Source: SFWF01 sp045591645 (GTDB taxonomy: Bacteria; Bacillota; Clostridia; Oscillospirales; Acutalibacteraceae). From it: a DNA stretch of 58,079 nucleotides. Of this stretch, positions 1-7,939 are shown one piece after another. The notes beneath the pieces are model-generated. The model worked only from the letters and a program-made list of their open reading frames with translations. It ran no database searches and was not told where the DNA came from. The translations under genes were made by a program, and so were the position numbers. The stretch is taken from NCBI GenBank assembly GCA_045591645.1, contig JAZNTG010000011.1, forward strand, positions 1 to 58,079. Direction: 5' to 3'. Position 1 is the stretch's first letter; each line of letters opens with the position of its first letter.

Positions 1-2
1 TG

Positions 3-554
3 AATCGCGAGAGCCTTGAGATCAGCATTAAGGAGCAGAAGACCTGCTTCTGGTCGCGCTCAAGGCAGGAGCTTTGGAGAAAGGGTGAGACCTCGGGCAA
101 CTATCAGCACATAGTCAGCATCACCGCCGACTGTGATAAGGATGCTCTTACCGTTCTCGTTAATAAGGAAGGTCCTGCCTGCCATAAGGGCACAGATTCC
201 TGCTTTAATGATGTTGTATTTGAAAGCGATGAAAACCACGCCTTTTCTATGGACGGTCTGTATTCGCTTTTAGAGGGCAGAAAAAAGGATCAGCCCGAAG
301 GCTCTTATACCACCTATCTTTTCCTAAAGGGAATTGATAAGATCCTAAAAAAGGTCGGCGAGGAGTGTACTGAGGTTATTATCGCCGGCAAGGCAGATGA
401 TAAGGCTGAAACCGTTTACGAAATTGCCGACCTTGCATATCACGTTATGGTGCTTATGGTCGAGATGGGAATTTCGGTCGACGATATTAAAAAGGAACTC
501 GCATCGCGCCATATTATCGACCACAAGGTAAAGCAGGAGAAAATGACAAAATAA
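3..554 (+). CDS. hisIE: Bifunctional phosphoribosyl-AMP cyclohydrolase / phosphoribosyl-ATP pyrophosphatase, 5' truncated by window
   Basis: Histidine biosynthesis, steps 2 and 3: hydrolysis of PR-ATP to PR-AMP, then ring opening to ProFAR. The frame is open from base 3, so the start lies outside the window. The HisI half shows FWSRSRQELW, KGETSGN, the metal-binding DCDKDA and the zinc-ligand segment GPACHKGTDSCF. The HisE half follows from about base 255 with GSYTTYLF, the EECTEVIIAGK helix and a DLAYH motif, and ends with the usual short tail. HisI-HisE fusions are common in bacteria. This is probably the last his gene of an operon; the next gene starts 12 bases later behind an AAGGAG ribosome site, so the two are likely co-transcribed. 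Confidence 0.95.
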   Translation, partial: NRESLEISIKEQKTCFWSRSRQELWRKGETSGNYQHIVSITADCDKDALTVLVNKEGPACHKGTDSCFNDVVFESDENHAFSMDGLYSLLEGRKKDQPEGSYTTYLFLKGIDKILKKVGEECTEVIIAGKADDKAETVYEIADLAYHVMVLMVEMGISVDDIKKELASRHIIDHKVKQEKMTK

Positions 555-566
555 GGAGATGCCACT

Positions 567-1244
567 ATGGAAGCGTTCTTTACAGCATACCAACTTGAGA
601 TAGAGATGATAATCAGGCTTTTTGTTGCGGCTGTGCTTGGCGGTATAATCGGAATAGAGAGAGCCAGAACAAATCACGAAGCGGGACTCAGGACGCATCT
701 GCTTGTTTGCCTCGGTGCGGCAGGCGTAATGTGCCTTAGTGAGCTTATGCACGGAGAGTTTGGCGGAGATATCGGCCGTATCGGCGCACAGGTAGTCAAC
801 GGACTCGGTTTTCTGGGCGCAGGCTGTATTATAGTCAGCGGTAACCGTATCAAAGGACTTACTACTGCAGCAGGTCTTTGGACTACCGCCTGTGTAGGCC
901 TTTCTATCGGTATGGGTTATTATGTGATCTCTATTACGATGGTGGTTATCATCTTTATTGCAATGTTCGCTTTAAGACCGATTACCAGTAAGCTTCAGAA
1001 GTTACATAAAAAACGTATTTTTATGCTTAAAATAAAGGTTGTAGACCGCAGCTGTGTCAACCGTATAGTTGATACTATTAACGATAATGACTGTGATATT
1101 ACAGCGGCAAAAATAGGAGACGACGGCTTTGTTACAGTTACCCTTGCAAAGACTACAGAGGATATGGTAGACGGACTTGTAGGTGCGCTCATCAAGATAA
1201 GCAAGGTTCAAGATGTTGAGATAGTAAGCGGAGCTCATAAATGA
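567..1244 (+). CDS. MgtC/SapB family membrane protein
   Basis: This 225-residue protein has the MgtC/SapB core: an N-terminal RLFVAAVLGGIIGIERARTN segment followed by GLRTHLLVCLGAA, then VNGLGFLGAG and KGLTTAAGLWTTA, giving about four to five membrane helices in residues 1-140. The C-terminal 85 residues form a soluble ACT-like tail (DRSCVNRIVDTIND). Family members are linked to magnesium homeostasis and, in pathogens, to regulation of ATP synthase; the role here is unknown. The ATG at 567 has AAGGAG 12 bases upstream. The 3' end overlaps the next start (ATGATGA), implying translational coupling. No Mg riboswitch is seen in front, which fits read-through from hisIE. Confidence 0.85.
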   Translation: MEAFFTAYQLEIEMIIRLFVAAVLGGIIGIERARTNHEAGLRTHLLVCLGAAGVMCLSELMHGEFGGDIGRIGAQVVNGLGFLGAGCIIVSGNRIKGLTTAAGLWTTACVGLSIGMGYYVISITMVVIIFIAMFALRPITSKLQKLHKKRIFMLKIKVVDRSCVNRIVDTINDNDCDITAAKIGDDGFVTVTLAKTTEDMVDGLVGALIKISKVQDVEIVSGAHK

Positions 1245-2044
1245 TGACAAAGGAATATCTAAAAAGCATAAAACTTTTCCTCTTTGATATGGACGGAACA
1301 CTCTATCTGGGAGATCAGCTTTTCGATTTTACTATAGAGCTTCTCGAAACCATTAAAGAGAGCGGCGGCAGATATATGTTTATGACAAACAACTCATCAA
1401 AGAGTGTTGCCGACTATATAAAAAAGCTCGCAAGGCTTGGAATCAGATCGGTCTATGAGGATTTTATAACCTCATCTCAGGCGACTGTATACTATTTAAA
1501 AAAGCATCATAAGGATGCAAGACTTTATGTCTGCGGTACTGAATCGCTGAAGGAGGAGCTTCGTTCCCACGGCTTTACCGTGACCGAGGCTTTAGACGAG
1601 GTCGACTGCATCGTTATGGGCAACGATAACGAGCTCACCTTTAAAAAGCTTGAGGATGTCTGCAAGCTTCTTTTTGCAAAAGATATTCCATATATCGCAA
1701 CCAACCCCGATTATGTCTGTCCGACCGAGTTTGGAAGCGTGCCTGATTGCGGAAGCGTCTGCGATATGATATATAACTGTACAAAGAAAAGGCCAATATT
1801 TATCGGTAAGCCTGAGGCTCTGATGCCGACTCTTGCTATGGAGATCGCAGGAGTAGATAAGGAAAATACTGCGGTTATCGGCGACAGGATCTATACTGAT
1901 GTAAAAAGCGGCCTTAATGCAGGCGCAGTCGCCGTCTTAGTTATGAGCGGCGAGACTGACGAGGAAATACTCGCCGCATCCGTCGATAAACCCGATCTTG
2001 TCCTTGCGGACTGTTCCGAAATAACAAAAGCAATAAAACAGTGA
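1241..2044 (+). CDS. HAD-IIA family hydrolase (NagD-like phosphatase)
   Basis: This 267-residue cytoplasmic phosphatase shows the HAD motifs in order: DMDGTLYLG at residues 16-24 (nucleophile and acid Asp), TNNSS near 50, a lysine in FIGKPEAL near 188, and GDRIYTDVKSG near 215. The TNNSS motif and the cap between motifs II and III fit subclass IIA, which includes NagD, p-nitrophenylphosphatase and phosphoglycolate-type phosphatases. The substrate cannot be read from sequence. It overlaps the MgtC-like gene by four bases and is followed by a strong terminator, so it closes the hisIE-mgtC operon. Confidence 0.9.
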   Translation: MMTKEYLKSIKLFLFDMDGTLYLGDQLFDFTIELLETIKESGGRYMFMTNNSSKSVADYIKKLARLGIRSVYEDFITSSQATVYYLKKHHKDARLYVCGTESLKEELRSHGFTVTEALDEVDCIVMGNDNELTFKKLEDVCKLLFAKDIPYIATNPDYVCPTEFGSVPDCGSVCDMIYNCTKKRPIFIGKPEALMPTLAMEIAGVDKENTAVIGDRIYTDVKSGLNAGAVAVLVMSGETDEEILAASVDKPDLVLADCSEITKAIKQ

Positions 2045-2051
2045 TTTGACA

Positions 2052-2083
2052 CCCCGAAACCTTAGGTTTCGGGGCAATTTTTT
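2052..2083 (+). terminator. Rho-independent terminator of the hisIE operon
   Basis: Perfect 10-bp stem CCCCGAAACC / GGTTTCGGGG with loop TTA, followed by CAATTTTTT, eight bases after the HAD stop codon. Confidence 0.95.
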
Positions 2084-2135
2084 GCGTTGTTTCGCTAAAA
2101 ATGAAAAAATTGCTAATTTTTTAACGATTTACCTA

Positions 2136-2164
2136 TTTACAACTTAACTTAAAAGTAGTACAAT
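2136..2164 (+). promoter_or_regulatory. Sigma-A promoter of the PFOR gene
   Basis: TTTACA (2136-2141), 17-bp spacer, TACAAT (2159-2164). It predicts a leader of about 57 bases before the ATG at 2229. Confidence 0.75.
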
Positions 2165-2228
2165 GTATGTTGTATGGGACTGTGGAAAGCTATGGTCCCG
2201 ATTGACAAAATCAAGGAGGAAATCTTTC

Positions 2229-5200
2229 ATGGCAAGAAAATTCAAAACCATGGACGGCAATAACGCTGCGGCTCACGTTTCCTATGCGTTTACCGAGGTA
2301 GCAGGAATTTATCCTATTACACCGTCCAGCCCTATGGCAGACTATGTTGATCAGTGGTCGGCACAGGGACTCAAGAACATTTTTGGTAATACTGTTAAGG
2401 TTGTAGAGATGCAGTCCGAAGCAGGCGCTGCAGGTACCGTTCACGGCTCTCTCGGAGCTGGTGCGCTTACCACCACCTACACCGCTTCTCAGGGACTTTT
2501 ACTTATGATCCCCAATATGTACAAGATCGCTGGTGAGCTTCTGCCCTGCGTATTCCACGTATCTGCTCGTTGCGTAGCTTCCCACGCTCTTAACATTTTC
2601 GGCGACCATTCTGACGTTTATGCTTGCCGTCAGACAGGCTTTGCTATGCTTGCTGAGACTAATACTCAGGAAGTTATGGACCTCGGCGCAGTTGCACACC
2701 TTGCATCTATCAAGAGCCGTGTTCCTTTCATCAACTTCTTCGACGGCTTCCGTACTTCTCACGAGCTTCAGAAGATTCAGGTTTGGGATTTTGAGGACCT
2801 CAAAGAGATGTGCGATATGGATGCAGTTGCGGCATTCCGTCGTCGCGCTCTCAACCCTGAGCACCCCGTAATGCGCGGTTCTCACGAGAACGGAGATATC
2901 TTCTTCCAGCACCGTGAGGCTTGCAACAAGTACTATGACGCTACTCCTGCAATCGTTGAGGAGTATATGGATAAGGTTAACGCCAAACTCGGTACCGACT
3001 ATAAGCTCTTCAACTACTACGGTGCTGCTGATGCTGAGCGCGTTATCGTTGCTATGGGCTCTGTCTGCGACGTTGCAGAAGAGGTTATCGACTATATGCT
3101 CGCTAAGGGTGAGAAGGTCGGTCTTGTAAAGGTTCGCCTCTACCGTCCTTTCTCTGCTGAAAGATTTGCAGCAGCTATCCCTGCAACCGCTAAGAAGATC
3201 GCTGTTCTTGACAGAACCAAGGAGCCGGGTGCTCTCGGTGAGCCCCTCTTCCTCGACGCTGTTGCTGCTCTTGCAGCTACCGGCAGAAGCGATGTTAAGG
3301 TCGTTGGCGGCCGTTACGGTCTCGGTTCTAAGGATACTCCTCCCTCCAGCATCTTTGCTGTATATGATGAGCTCGCAAAGGACGAGCCCAAGGCACAGTT
3401 CACCATCGGTATAGTAGACGACGTTACAGGCCTCTCTCTCGAAGAGAAGGTTTCTCCCAACACCGCAGCTGAAGGCACTAAGGAATGCAAGTTCTGGGGT
3501 CTCGGCGGTGACGGAACCGTTGGCGCAAACAAGAACTCTATCAAGATCATCGGTGACCATACCGACAAGTACGTTCAGGCTTACTTCCAGTATGACTCTA
3601 AGAAGACCGGCGGTATCACAATTTCTCACCTCCGCTTCGGAGACAAGCCGATCAAGAGCCCCTATTATATCAATAAGGCTGACTTTGTTGCTTGCCACAA
3701 CCCCTCTTATGTAATCAAGGGTTACAAGATGGTTCAGGACGTTAAGCCGGGCGGTGTATTCCTTATCAACTGCCAGTGGACTGCTGAGGAGCTCGGTGAG
3801 CACCTTAACGCTGAAACCAAGCAGTATATCGCTAAGAACAACGTTCAGCTTTATACCGTTAACGCTATCGACCTTGCCGCACAGATCGGTATGGGCAAGC
3901 GTACCAACACTATTCTCCAGTCTGCATTCTTCGCACTTGCTGACATTATGCCCCGTGAGGACGCAATTCAGTATATGAAGGATGCTGCTACCAAGTCCTA
4001 CCTCAAGAAGGGTCAGGATGTCGTTGATATGAACCATAAGGCTATCGACGCAGGCGCTACCGCTTTTGTTAAGATCGACGTTCCCGCAGATTGGGCTAAT
4101 GCTACCGATGACGCTGCTGAGGCTGCTTCTGTTGGTGCTGAGAAGCTCGTCAAGATGGTTGACAACGTAATGAAGCCGGTTGGCAAGATGGACGGAGATT
4201 CTCTGCCTGTATCTGCATTTATGGATCACGCTGACGGTACCTTTGAGCAGGGCGCATCTGCTTATGAGAAGCGCGCTGTTGCCGTTATGGTTCCTGAGTG
4301 GGATGCTTCTACCTGCGCTAAGTGTAACAAGTGCGCATTCGTTTGCCCCCACGCTACCATCCGTCCTTACGTTATGACTGAGGCTGAGGTTGCCGCTGCT
4401 CCCGCTGCTATGAAGGTTTCGGAGAAGCCCTTCCTCAAGACCGATTATAAGTACACCCTCGCTGTTTCTCCCATGGATTGTATGGGATGCGGCGTTTGTA
4501 TCGGCGTTTGCCCGACCTCTTCTCTTAAGATGGTATCTCGTGAGAGTCAGGATGATCAGCAGGCAGTATTCGATTACTGTGTAGCTAACGTTACCGAGAA
4601 GAAGGATGTTGCAACTGCTGCTAACGTTATTACTTCTCAGTTCAAGAAGCCTCTCCTTGAGTTCTCGGGCTCTTGTGCAGGCTGTGCTGAGACTGCTTAC
4701 GCTCGTCTAATCACACAGCTCTTCGGCGACAGAATGTACATCTCCAACGCTACAGGATGTTCTTCCATCTGGGGCGGCCCCGCTGCAACCTCTCCCTACA
4801 CCGTAAATGCTAAGGGTCAGGGTCCTGCTTGGGCTAACTCCCTCTTCGAGGACAACGCTGAGCACGGTCTTGGTATGTACCTGGGACAGAAGGCTATCCG
4901 CGATCAGCTTATGGATCAGATAAAGGAAATGGCAGAGTCTGACAAGGCTTCAGCTGAATTCAAGGCTGCGGCTGATAAGTATTTTGAAACTGCTGAAAAC
5001 GGCGAAGCTAACAGCGCTGCTACCGACGCTCTTATCGTAGAGCTCCAGAAGGCTGCAGCTGCAGGTTGCCCCACCGCTCCCGCAATTCTCGAGAAGAAGG
5101 AATTCCTCTCCAAGAAGTCTGTTTGGATCTTCGGCGGTGACGGATGGGCATACGATATCGGCTTCGGCGGTCTTGACCACGTTATTGCTTCGGGTCACGA

Positions 5201-5771
5201 TGTAAACATTATGGTATTCGATACCGAGGTTTACTCCAACACCGGCGGTCAGGCTTCCAAGGCTTCCAACATCGGTCAGGTTGCTCAGTTCGCAGCAGCT
5301 GGTAAGGCTATCGCTAAGAAGAGCCTTGCTGAGATCGCTATGTCCTACGGCTATGTATACGTAGCTCAGATCGCTATGGGCGCTGACCAGAATCAGACCC
5401 TTAAGGCAATCAAGGAAGCAGAAGCATACAACGGACCTTCCATCATCATCGCTTACTCACCCTGTGAGATGCACTCCATCAAGGGCGGTATGATCAACTG
5501 CCAGAAGGAAATGAAGAAGGCTGTTGACTGCGGCTACTGGAATATGTTCCGCTTCAACCCCGCTCTGAAGGCAGAGGGCAAGAACCCCATGACCATCGAT
5601 TGCAAGCCCGCTACAGGCGATTACAAGGAGTTCCTCCTCGGAGAGGCACGTTACGCTTCTCTCACACGCTCCTTCCCCGAGCGTGCTGAAGAGCTCTTTG
5701 CTCAGGCTGAAGAGACTGCAAAGGCTTCGAGAGCACATCTCGAGAAGCTCGCTGAGCTCTACGGCAAATAA
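2229..5771 (+). CDS. nifJ: Pyruvate:ferredoxin (flavodoxin) oxidoreductase, single chain
   Basis: Oxidises pyruvate and CoA to acetyl-CoA, CO2 and reduced ferredoxin; central to anaerobic energy metabolism. The 1180-residue protein has the fused homodimeric layout: N-terminal TPP-pyrimidine domain (YPITPSSPMAD), CoA/transketolase-C region, gamma domain, two [4Fe-4S] clusters (CAKCNKCAFVCP, CMGCGVCIGVCP), then the TPP-binding domain with CAGCAETAYARL and GGDGWAYDIGFGGLDH, and NTGGQ late. I start at ATG 2229 (MARKFKTMDGN) because AAGGAGGA lies at 2213-2220; an upstream in-frame ATG at 2163 falls in the -10 box. Codon use (many GCT, AAG, CTC) differs from neighbours and fits high expression. It is a single-gene unit with its own promoter and terminator. 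Confidence 0.97.
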   Translation: MARKFKTMDGNNAAAHVSYAFTEVAGIYPITPSSPMADYVDQWSAQGLKNIFGNTVKVVEMQSEAGAAGTVHGSLGAGALTTTYTASQGLLLMIPNMYKIAGELLPCVFHVSARCVASHALNIFGDHSDVYACRQTGFAMLAETNTQEVMDLGAVAHLASIKSRVPFINFFDGFRTSHELQKIQVWDFEDLKEMCDMDAVAAFRRRALNPEHPVMRGSHENGDIFFQHREACNKYYDATPAIVEEYMDKVNAKLGTDYKLFNYYGAADAERVIVAMGSVCDVAEEVIDYMLAKGEKVGLVKVRLYRPFSAERFAAAIPATAKKIAVLDRTKEPGALGEPLFLDAVAALAATGRSDVKVVGGRYGLGSKDTPPSSIFAVYDELAKDEPKAQFTIGIVDDVTGLSLEEKVSPNTAAEGTKECKFWGLGGDGTVGANKNSIKIIGDHTDKYVQAYFQYDSKKTGGITISHLRFGDKPIKSPYYINKADFVACHNPSYVIKGYKMVQDVKPGGVFLINCQWTAEELGEHLNAETKQYIAKNNVQLYTVNAIDLAAQIGMGKRTNTILQSAFFALADIMPREDAIQYMKDAATKSYLKKGQDVVDMNHKAIDAGATAFVKIDVPADWANATDDAAEAASVGAEKLVKMVDNVMKPVGKMDGDSLPVSAFMDHADGTFEQGASAYEKRAVAVMVPEWDASTCAKCNKCAFVCPHATIRPYVMTEAEVAAAPAAMKVSEKPFLKTDYKYTLAVSPMDCMGCGVCIGVCPTSSLKMVSRESQDDQQAVFDYCVANVTEKKDVATAANVITSQFKKPLLEFSGSCAGCAETAYARLITQLFGDRMYISNATGCSSIWGGPAATSPYTVNAKGQGPAWANSLFEDNAEHGLGMYLGQKAIRDQLMDQIKEMAESDKASAEFKAAADKYFETAENGEANSAATDALIVELQKAAAAGCPTAPAILEKKEFLSKKSVWIFGGDGWAYDIGFGGLDHVIASGHDVNIMVFDTEVYSNTGGQASKASNIGQVAQFAAAGKAIAKKSLAEIAMSYGYVYVAQIAMGADQNQTLKAIKEAEAYNGPSIIIAYSPCEMHSIKGGMINCQKEMKKAVDCGYWNMFRFNPALKAEGKNPMTIDCKPATGDYKEFLLGEARYASLTRSFPERAEELFAQAEETAKASRAHLEKLAELYGK

Positions 5772-5778
5772 AATTTAC

Positions 5779-5810
5779 GCTAATTTTAGCGCAGAACAAA
5801 ATCAAAAGCA
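5779..5810 (+). repeat. Terminator-leader direct repeat, copy 1
   Basis: 32 bases from GCTAATTTTAGCGCAG through CAAAAGCA, identical to 5996-6027. Both copies run into the left arm of a terminator hairpin. Confidence 0.9.
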
Positions 5811-5835
5811 TCCGATGAAAATCGGATGCTTTTTG
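5805..5835 (+). terminator. Terminator of the PFOR gene
   Basis: AGCATCCGAT / ATCGGATGCT stem with a GAAA loop and a T5 run. The preceding 32 bases recur before the next terminator (see repeats). Confidence 0.95.
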
Positions 5836-5841
5836 ACTTTT

Positions 5842-5900
5842 AAATGCTTTTAGCACGCTCGAAGTATTAGATATACGTCTGCCGCGCGCTAAAAGCATTT
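5842..5900. repeat. Inverted repeat in the PFOR-XRE gap
   Basis: AAATGCTTTTAGC (5842-5854) and GCTAAAAGCATTT (5888-5900) are perfect 13-bp arms around 33 bases. The rest of 5836-5995 holds no gene or other clear signal. Confidence 0.8.
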
Positions 5901-5995
5901 TCTGCATCTAAAATTAGCAGTAAATTCCATTTCAATACGCCTATCGCAACAAAAAACGCTTTTCTGTACTCAAATCTGACAACTCTTGCATTTGA

Positions 5996-6027
5996 GCTAA
6001 TTTTAGCGCAGAACAAAATCAAAAGCA
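5996..6027 (+). repeat. Terminator-leader direct repeat, copy 2
   Basis: Identical to 5779-5810 over 32 bases. Here it leads into the hairpin that terminates the leftward XRE gene. Confidence 0.9.
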
Positions 6028-6048
6028 CTCGGTCAAACCGAGTGCTTT
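6022..6048 (-). terminator. Terminator of the XRE gene (symmetrical)
   Basis: Stem AAAGCACTCGGT / ACCGAGTGCTTT with a 3-base loop. It overlaps the XRE stop codon by two bases; leftward it is followed by a T-rich tract (TTTTGATTTTG). Confidence 0.85.
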
Positions 6049-6250
6049 ATTTATCTTCTGTGTATTTGATTATGTCGGAAACCTCGCAGCCAAGAATGCG
6101 GCAAAAATCGTCAATCTTCATAGTAGAGATACCGTTGCCCTTTTTCATTCGGTCAATAGTGGCACTGCTGATGTTATACATATTTATCAGGGTATATGTT
6201 GATATTTTCTTCTTTTTCAGTGTTTCCCAAAAAGGCTCATAGCTTATCAA
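6047..6250 (-). CDS. Small XRE-family helix-turn-helix regulator
   Basis: A 67-residue protein that is almost only a Cro/C1-type HTH: YTLINMYNISSATIDRMKKG holds the recognition helix and DDFCRILGCEVSDIIKY is the conserved last part of the fold. It resembles YozG-type regulators, which bind DNA as dimers. The start is TTG at 6250, preceded by GGGTGGTG. It is divergent from a SLOG-family gene, and the intergenic region holds a 20-bp palindrome inside a consensus promoter, so it probably represses that promoter and perhaps its own. Confidence 0.85.
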   Translation of the reverse strand: MISYEPFWETLKKKKISTYTLINMYNISSATIDRMKKGNGISTMKIDDFCRILGCEVSDIIKYTEDK

Positions 6251-6281
6251 ACAGTTTCACCACCCATTTATTTATATAATT

Positions 6282-6310
6282 AGCATAAATGGGATTTTTA
6301 ATATTGACAA
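6282..6310 (-). promoter_or_regulatory. Candidate promoter of the XRE gene
   Basis: On the minus strand TTGTCA (6310-6305), 17-bp spacer, TATGCT (6287-6282). Its -35 box overlaps the -35 box of the rightward promoter, so one operator could control both. Confidence 0.55.
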
Positions 6311-6332
6311 TAGTCATAAATATGACTATAAT
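6304..6332 (+). promoter_or_regulatory. Perfect consensus sigma-A promoter
   Basis: TTGACA (6304-6309), 17-bp spacer, TATAAT (6327-6332). It reads toward the SLOG gene with a leader of about 105 bases. The spacer is filled by a palindrome. Confidence 0.8.
6310..6329. promoter_or_regulatory. 20-bp palindromic operator inside the promoter spacer
   Basis: ATAGTCATAAATATGACTAT: two perfect 9-bp arms around AA. It covers the whole spacer and the first half of the -10 box, a classic place for a dimeric repressor; the adjacent XRE protein is the obvious candidate. Confidence 0.7.
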
Positions 6333-6387
6333 AAAACTTGCGCACAATATTTTGGAAAAAAGGTCGAATTTTGCCGAACAAAAGTTC

Positions 6388-6416
6388 TTGAATATTTGTT
6401 CGGCTTATGGTACAAT
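6388..6416 (+). promoter_or_regulatory. Proximal promoter of the SLOG gene
   Basis: TTGAAT (6388-6393), 17-bp spacer, TACAAT (6411-6416), about 30 bases before the ATG at 6446. Confidence 0.6.
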
Positions 6417-6445
6417 GTTTTCGTACAGTCAAAGGGGGTGCAAAA

Positions 6446-6997
6446 ATGGAAAGATCGTGTTGCTTTACGGGGTATAGACCCGAAAAATTTCCGTTCCTGT
6501 TAAAGTTTGGAACTGCCGACTTTAACGCGCTTGAAAACAAGATATACGATGCTGTTTTTGCCGCCGTCCGAGATGGAACAGATACCTTTTATTGCGGTAT
6601 GGCTATGGGCTTTGATCTTCTGTGCGGTAAAGCTGTGGTAGATCTGAAGAGAATGTCGGCAGAAAAGGAAATAAGACTTATTGCAGCCATACCATTTGCA
6701 AATCAAAGTGAGCGTTTTACACCAACATGGAAAAAACTTTATGAAATTGTATTAGCAGAGGCTGACGAATCGGTTATAATAAGCGAAGCTTATCATAGAG
6801 GATGCTTTGCTGAGCGAAATAAGTATATGGTTGATAAAAGTGACAATGTAATAACATATTATGACGGTCAAAGCGGAGGCACTGCTAATACACTGCGTTA
6901 CGCCGCATCAAAGGGTAAAAAGATTACAAATCTTTCAGAGTATAGCATTTCGGATATTTATGATAATTACATCGGATATCAGCTTGAGTTAGAATGA
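6446..6997 (+). CDS. SLOG-family protein (DUF1273/YpsA-like)
   Basis: A 183-residue cytoplasmic protein with a Rossmann-like SLOG fold. CCFTGYRPEKFP near the N-terminus is the typical first strand and loop; GMAMGFDLLCGKAVVDLK is the nucleotide-pocket GxAxGxD segment; AAIPFANQ, DESVIISEAYH and NVITYYDGQSGGT follow as in DUF1273 proteins. SLOG domains are proposed to bind nucleotides or nucleotide-derived ligands; no activity can be read here. An in-frame ATG at 6407 precedes the -10 box, so I start at 6446 behind AAAGGGGGTG. It faces the XRE regulator and ends at a perfect palindrome terminator. Confidence 0.75.
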   Translation: MERSCCFTGYRPEKFPFLLKFGTADFNALENKIYDAVFAAVRDGTDTFYCGMAMGFDLLCGKAVVDLKRMSAEKEIRLIAAIPFANQSERFTPTWKKLYEIVLAEADESVIISEAYHRGCFAERNKYMVDKSDNVITYYDGQSGGTANTLRYAASKGKKITNLSEYSISDIYDNYIGYQLELE

Positions 6998-7000
6998 AGA

Positions 7001-7036
7001 AGAGGCTTGCAGAATTAATTCTGCAAGCCTCTTTTA
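7001..7036. terminator. Bidirectional terminator, perfect 32-bp palindrome
   Basis: AGAGGCTTGCAGAATT and its exact complement occupy 7001-7032, followed by TTTTA. It separates the convergent SLOG and EamA genes and overlaps the EamA stop region. Confidence 0.9.
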
Positions 7037-7936
7037 TGTATTCGCTTGATGGGGGGGAAGCTCGGCAAGTATTATTGCTGCAAACATAATTACACAACCT
7101 AATGCTTCTCTTTTTGTGGGTATCTGCCCTAGTATAATTGCGCCTGACAGTACAGCAAAGACCGATTCTAAACTCATAAGCAGCGAAGCGACGGCAGGCT
7201 CGGTATTCTTCTGGCATACGATCTGCAAAGTATATGCAACTCCGCTTGAAAGCACGCCCGCATAGCATATAGGCAGCCAAGCCGCGAGTATATTATTTAT
7301 ATCAGGCTTTTCAAAAATAAACATCAGCACACCTGATATGATACCCGATGTAAAAAACTGTATGCACGACATCTTGACGGGGTCACAGTAGCGGTCAAAA
7401 TGGTCTATGACCATTATGTGCACTGTAAAGCAGATGGCACAGATGAGCACGTAGGTGTCGCCAAACGAAAGTGAGAAGCTTTCGGTCATACACAGCAGAT
7501 ACATACCGACAGCGGCTAAAGCCACGCTTGCCCAGATAATGGGGCGGACACGCTTTTTAAACAGAAGCCCCGCAATGGGTACGAATATTACATAAAGCGA
7601 GGTTATAAAGCCCGCTTTGCCGACTGTAGTAAATTTTATTCCGTACTGCTGCAGGCAGGCGGCTACAGTCAGCGCGATACCGCAGCAGATACCTGCTATA
7701 AGCAGCAGCTTTTTATCCTTTTTTGTGGGAGGCTGGTACTCGGGTCTTCTTTTTGCCGAGCGGTCACGCAGCAATATCACAGGCAGTAAAACTATGCCGC
7801 CGATAAAGGAGCGAGTCGACTGATATGTAAAGGTTTCTACAAGGTTGGCACCTGCCGACTGGGCAACAAATGTGCTTCCCCATAAAAGCGCGGCGAGAAG
7901 CAGACCTAAATTTGCAAAAAGCTTTTTTTTGTTCAT
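7034..7936 (-). CDS. EamA/DMT-family membrane transporter
   Basis: A 300-residue protein with ten predicted membrane helices in two EamA repeats. Repeat 1 opens with LLLAALLWGSTFVAQ, a typical DMT start, and repeat 2 begins near residue 160 with YVLICAICFTVHIMVIDH. PAVASLLMSLESVFAVLSG near 250 is the conserved EamA 'E' segment. Family members export amino acids or metabolites; the substrate is not predictable. It lies three bases downstream of the thioesterase gene and is the last gene of a DUF554-thioesterase-EamA operon. Confidence 0.9.
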   Translation of the reverse strand: MNKKKLFANLGLLLAALLWGSTFVAQSAGANLVETFTYQSTRSFIGGIVLLPVILLRDRSAKRRPEYQPPTKKDKKLLLIAGICCGIALTVAACLQQYGIKFTTVGKAGFITSLYVIFVPIAGLLFKKRVRPIIWASVALAAVGMYLLCMTESFSLSFGDTYVLICAICFTVHIMVIDHFDRYCDPVKMSCIQFFTSGIISGVLMFIFEKPDINNILAAWLPICYAGVLSSGVAYTLQIVCQKNTEPAVASLLMSLESVFAVLSGAIILGQIPTKREALGCVIMFAAIILAELPPHQANT

Positions 7937-7939
7937 AAA

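Noticed and set aside
2499..4352. 617-codon open frame on the minus strand inside the PFOR gene
   Set aside because: It is the exact antisense of a highly expressed gene with biased codons, which clears stops from the opposite strand. It has no ribosome site or family motifs.
6407..6445. Upstream ATG for the SLOG gene
   Set aside because: It lies before the -10 box of the proximal promoter, and the ATG at 6446 has a strong ribosome site.
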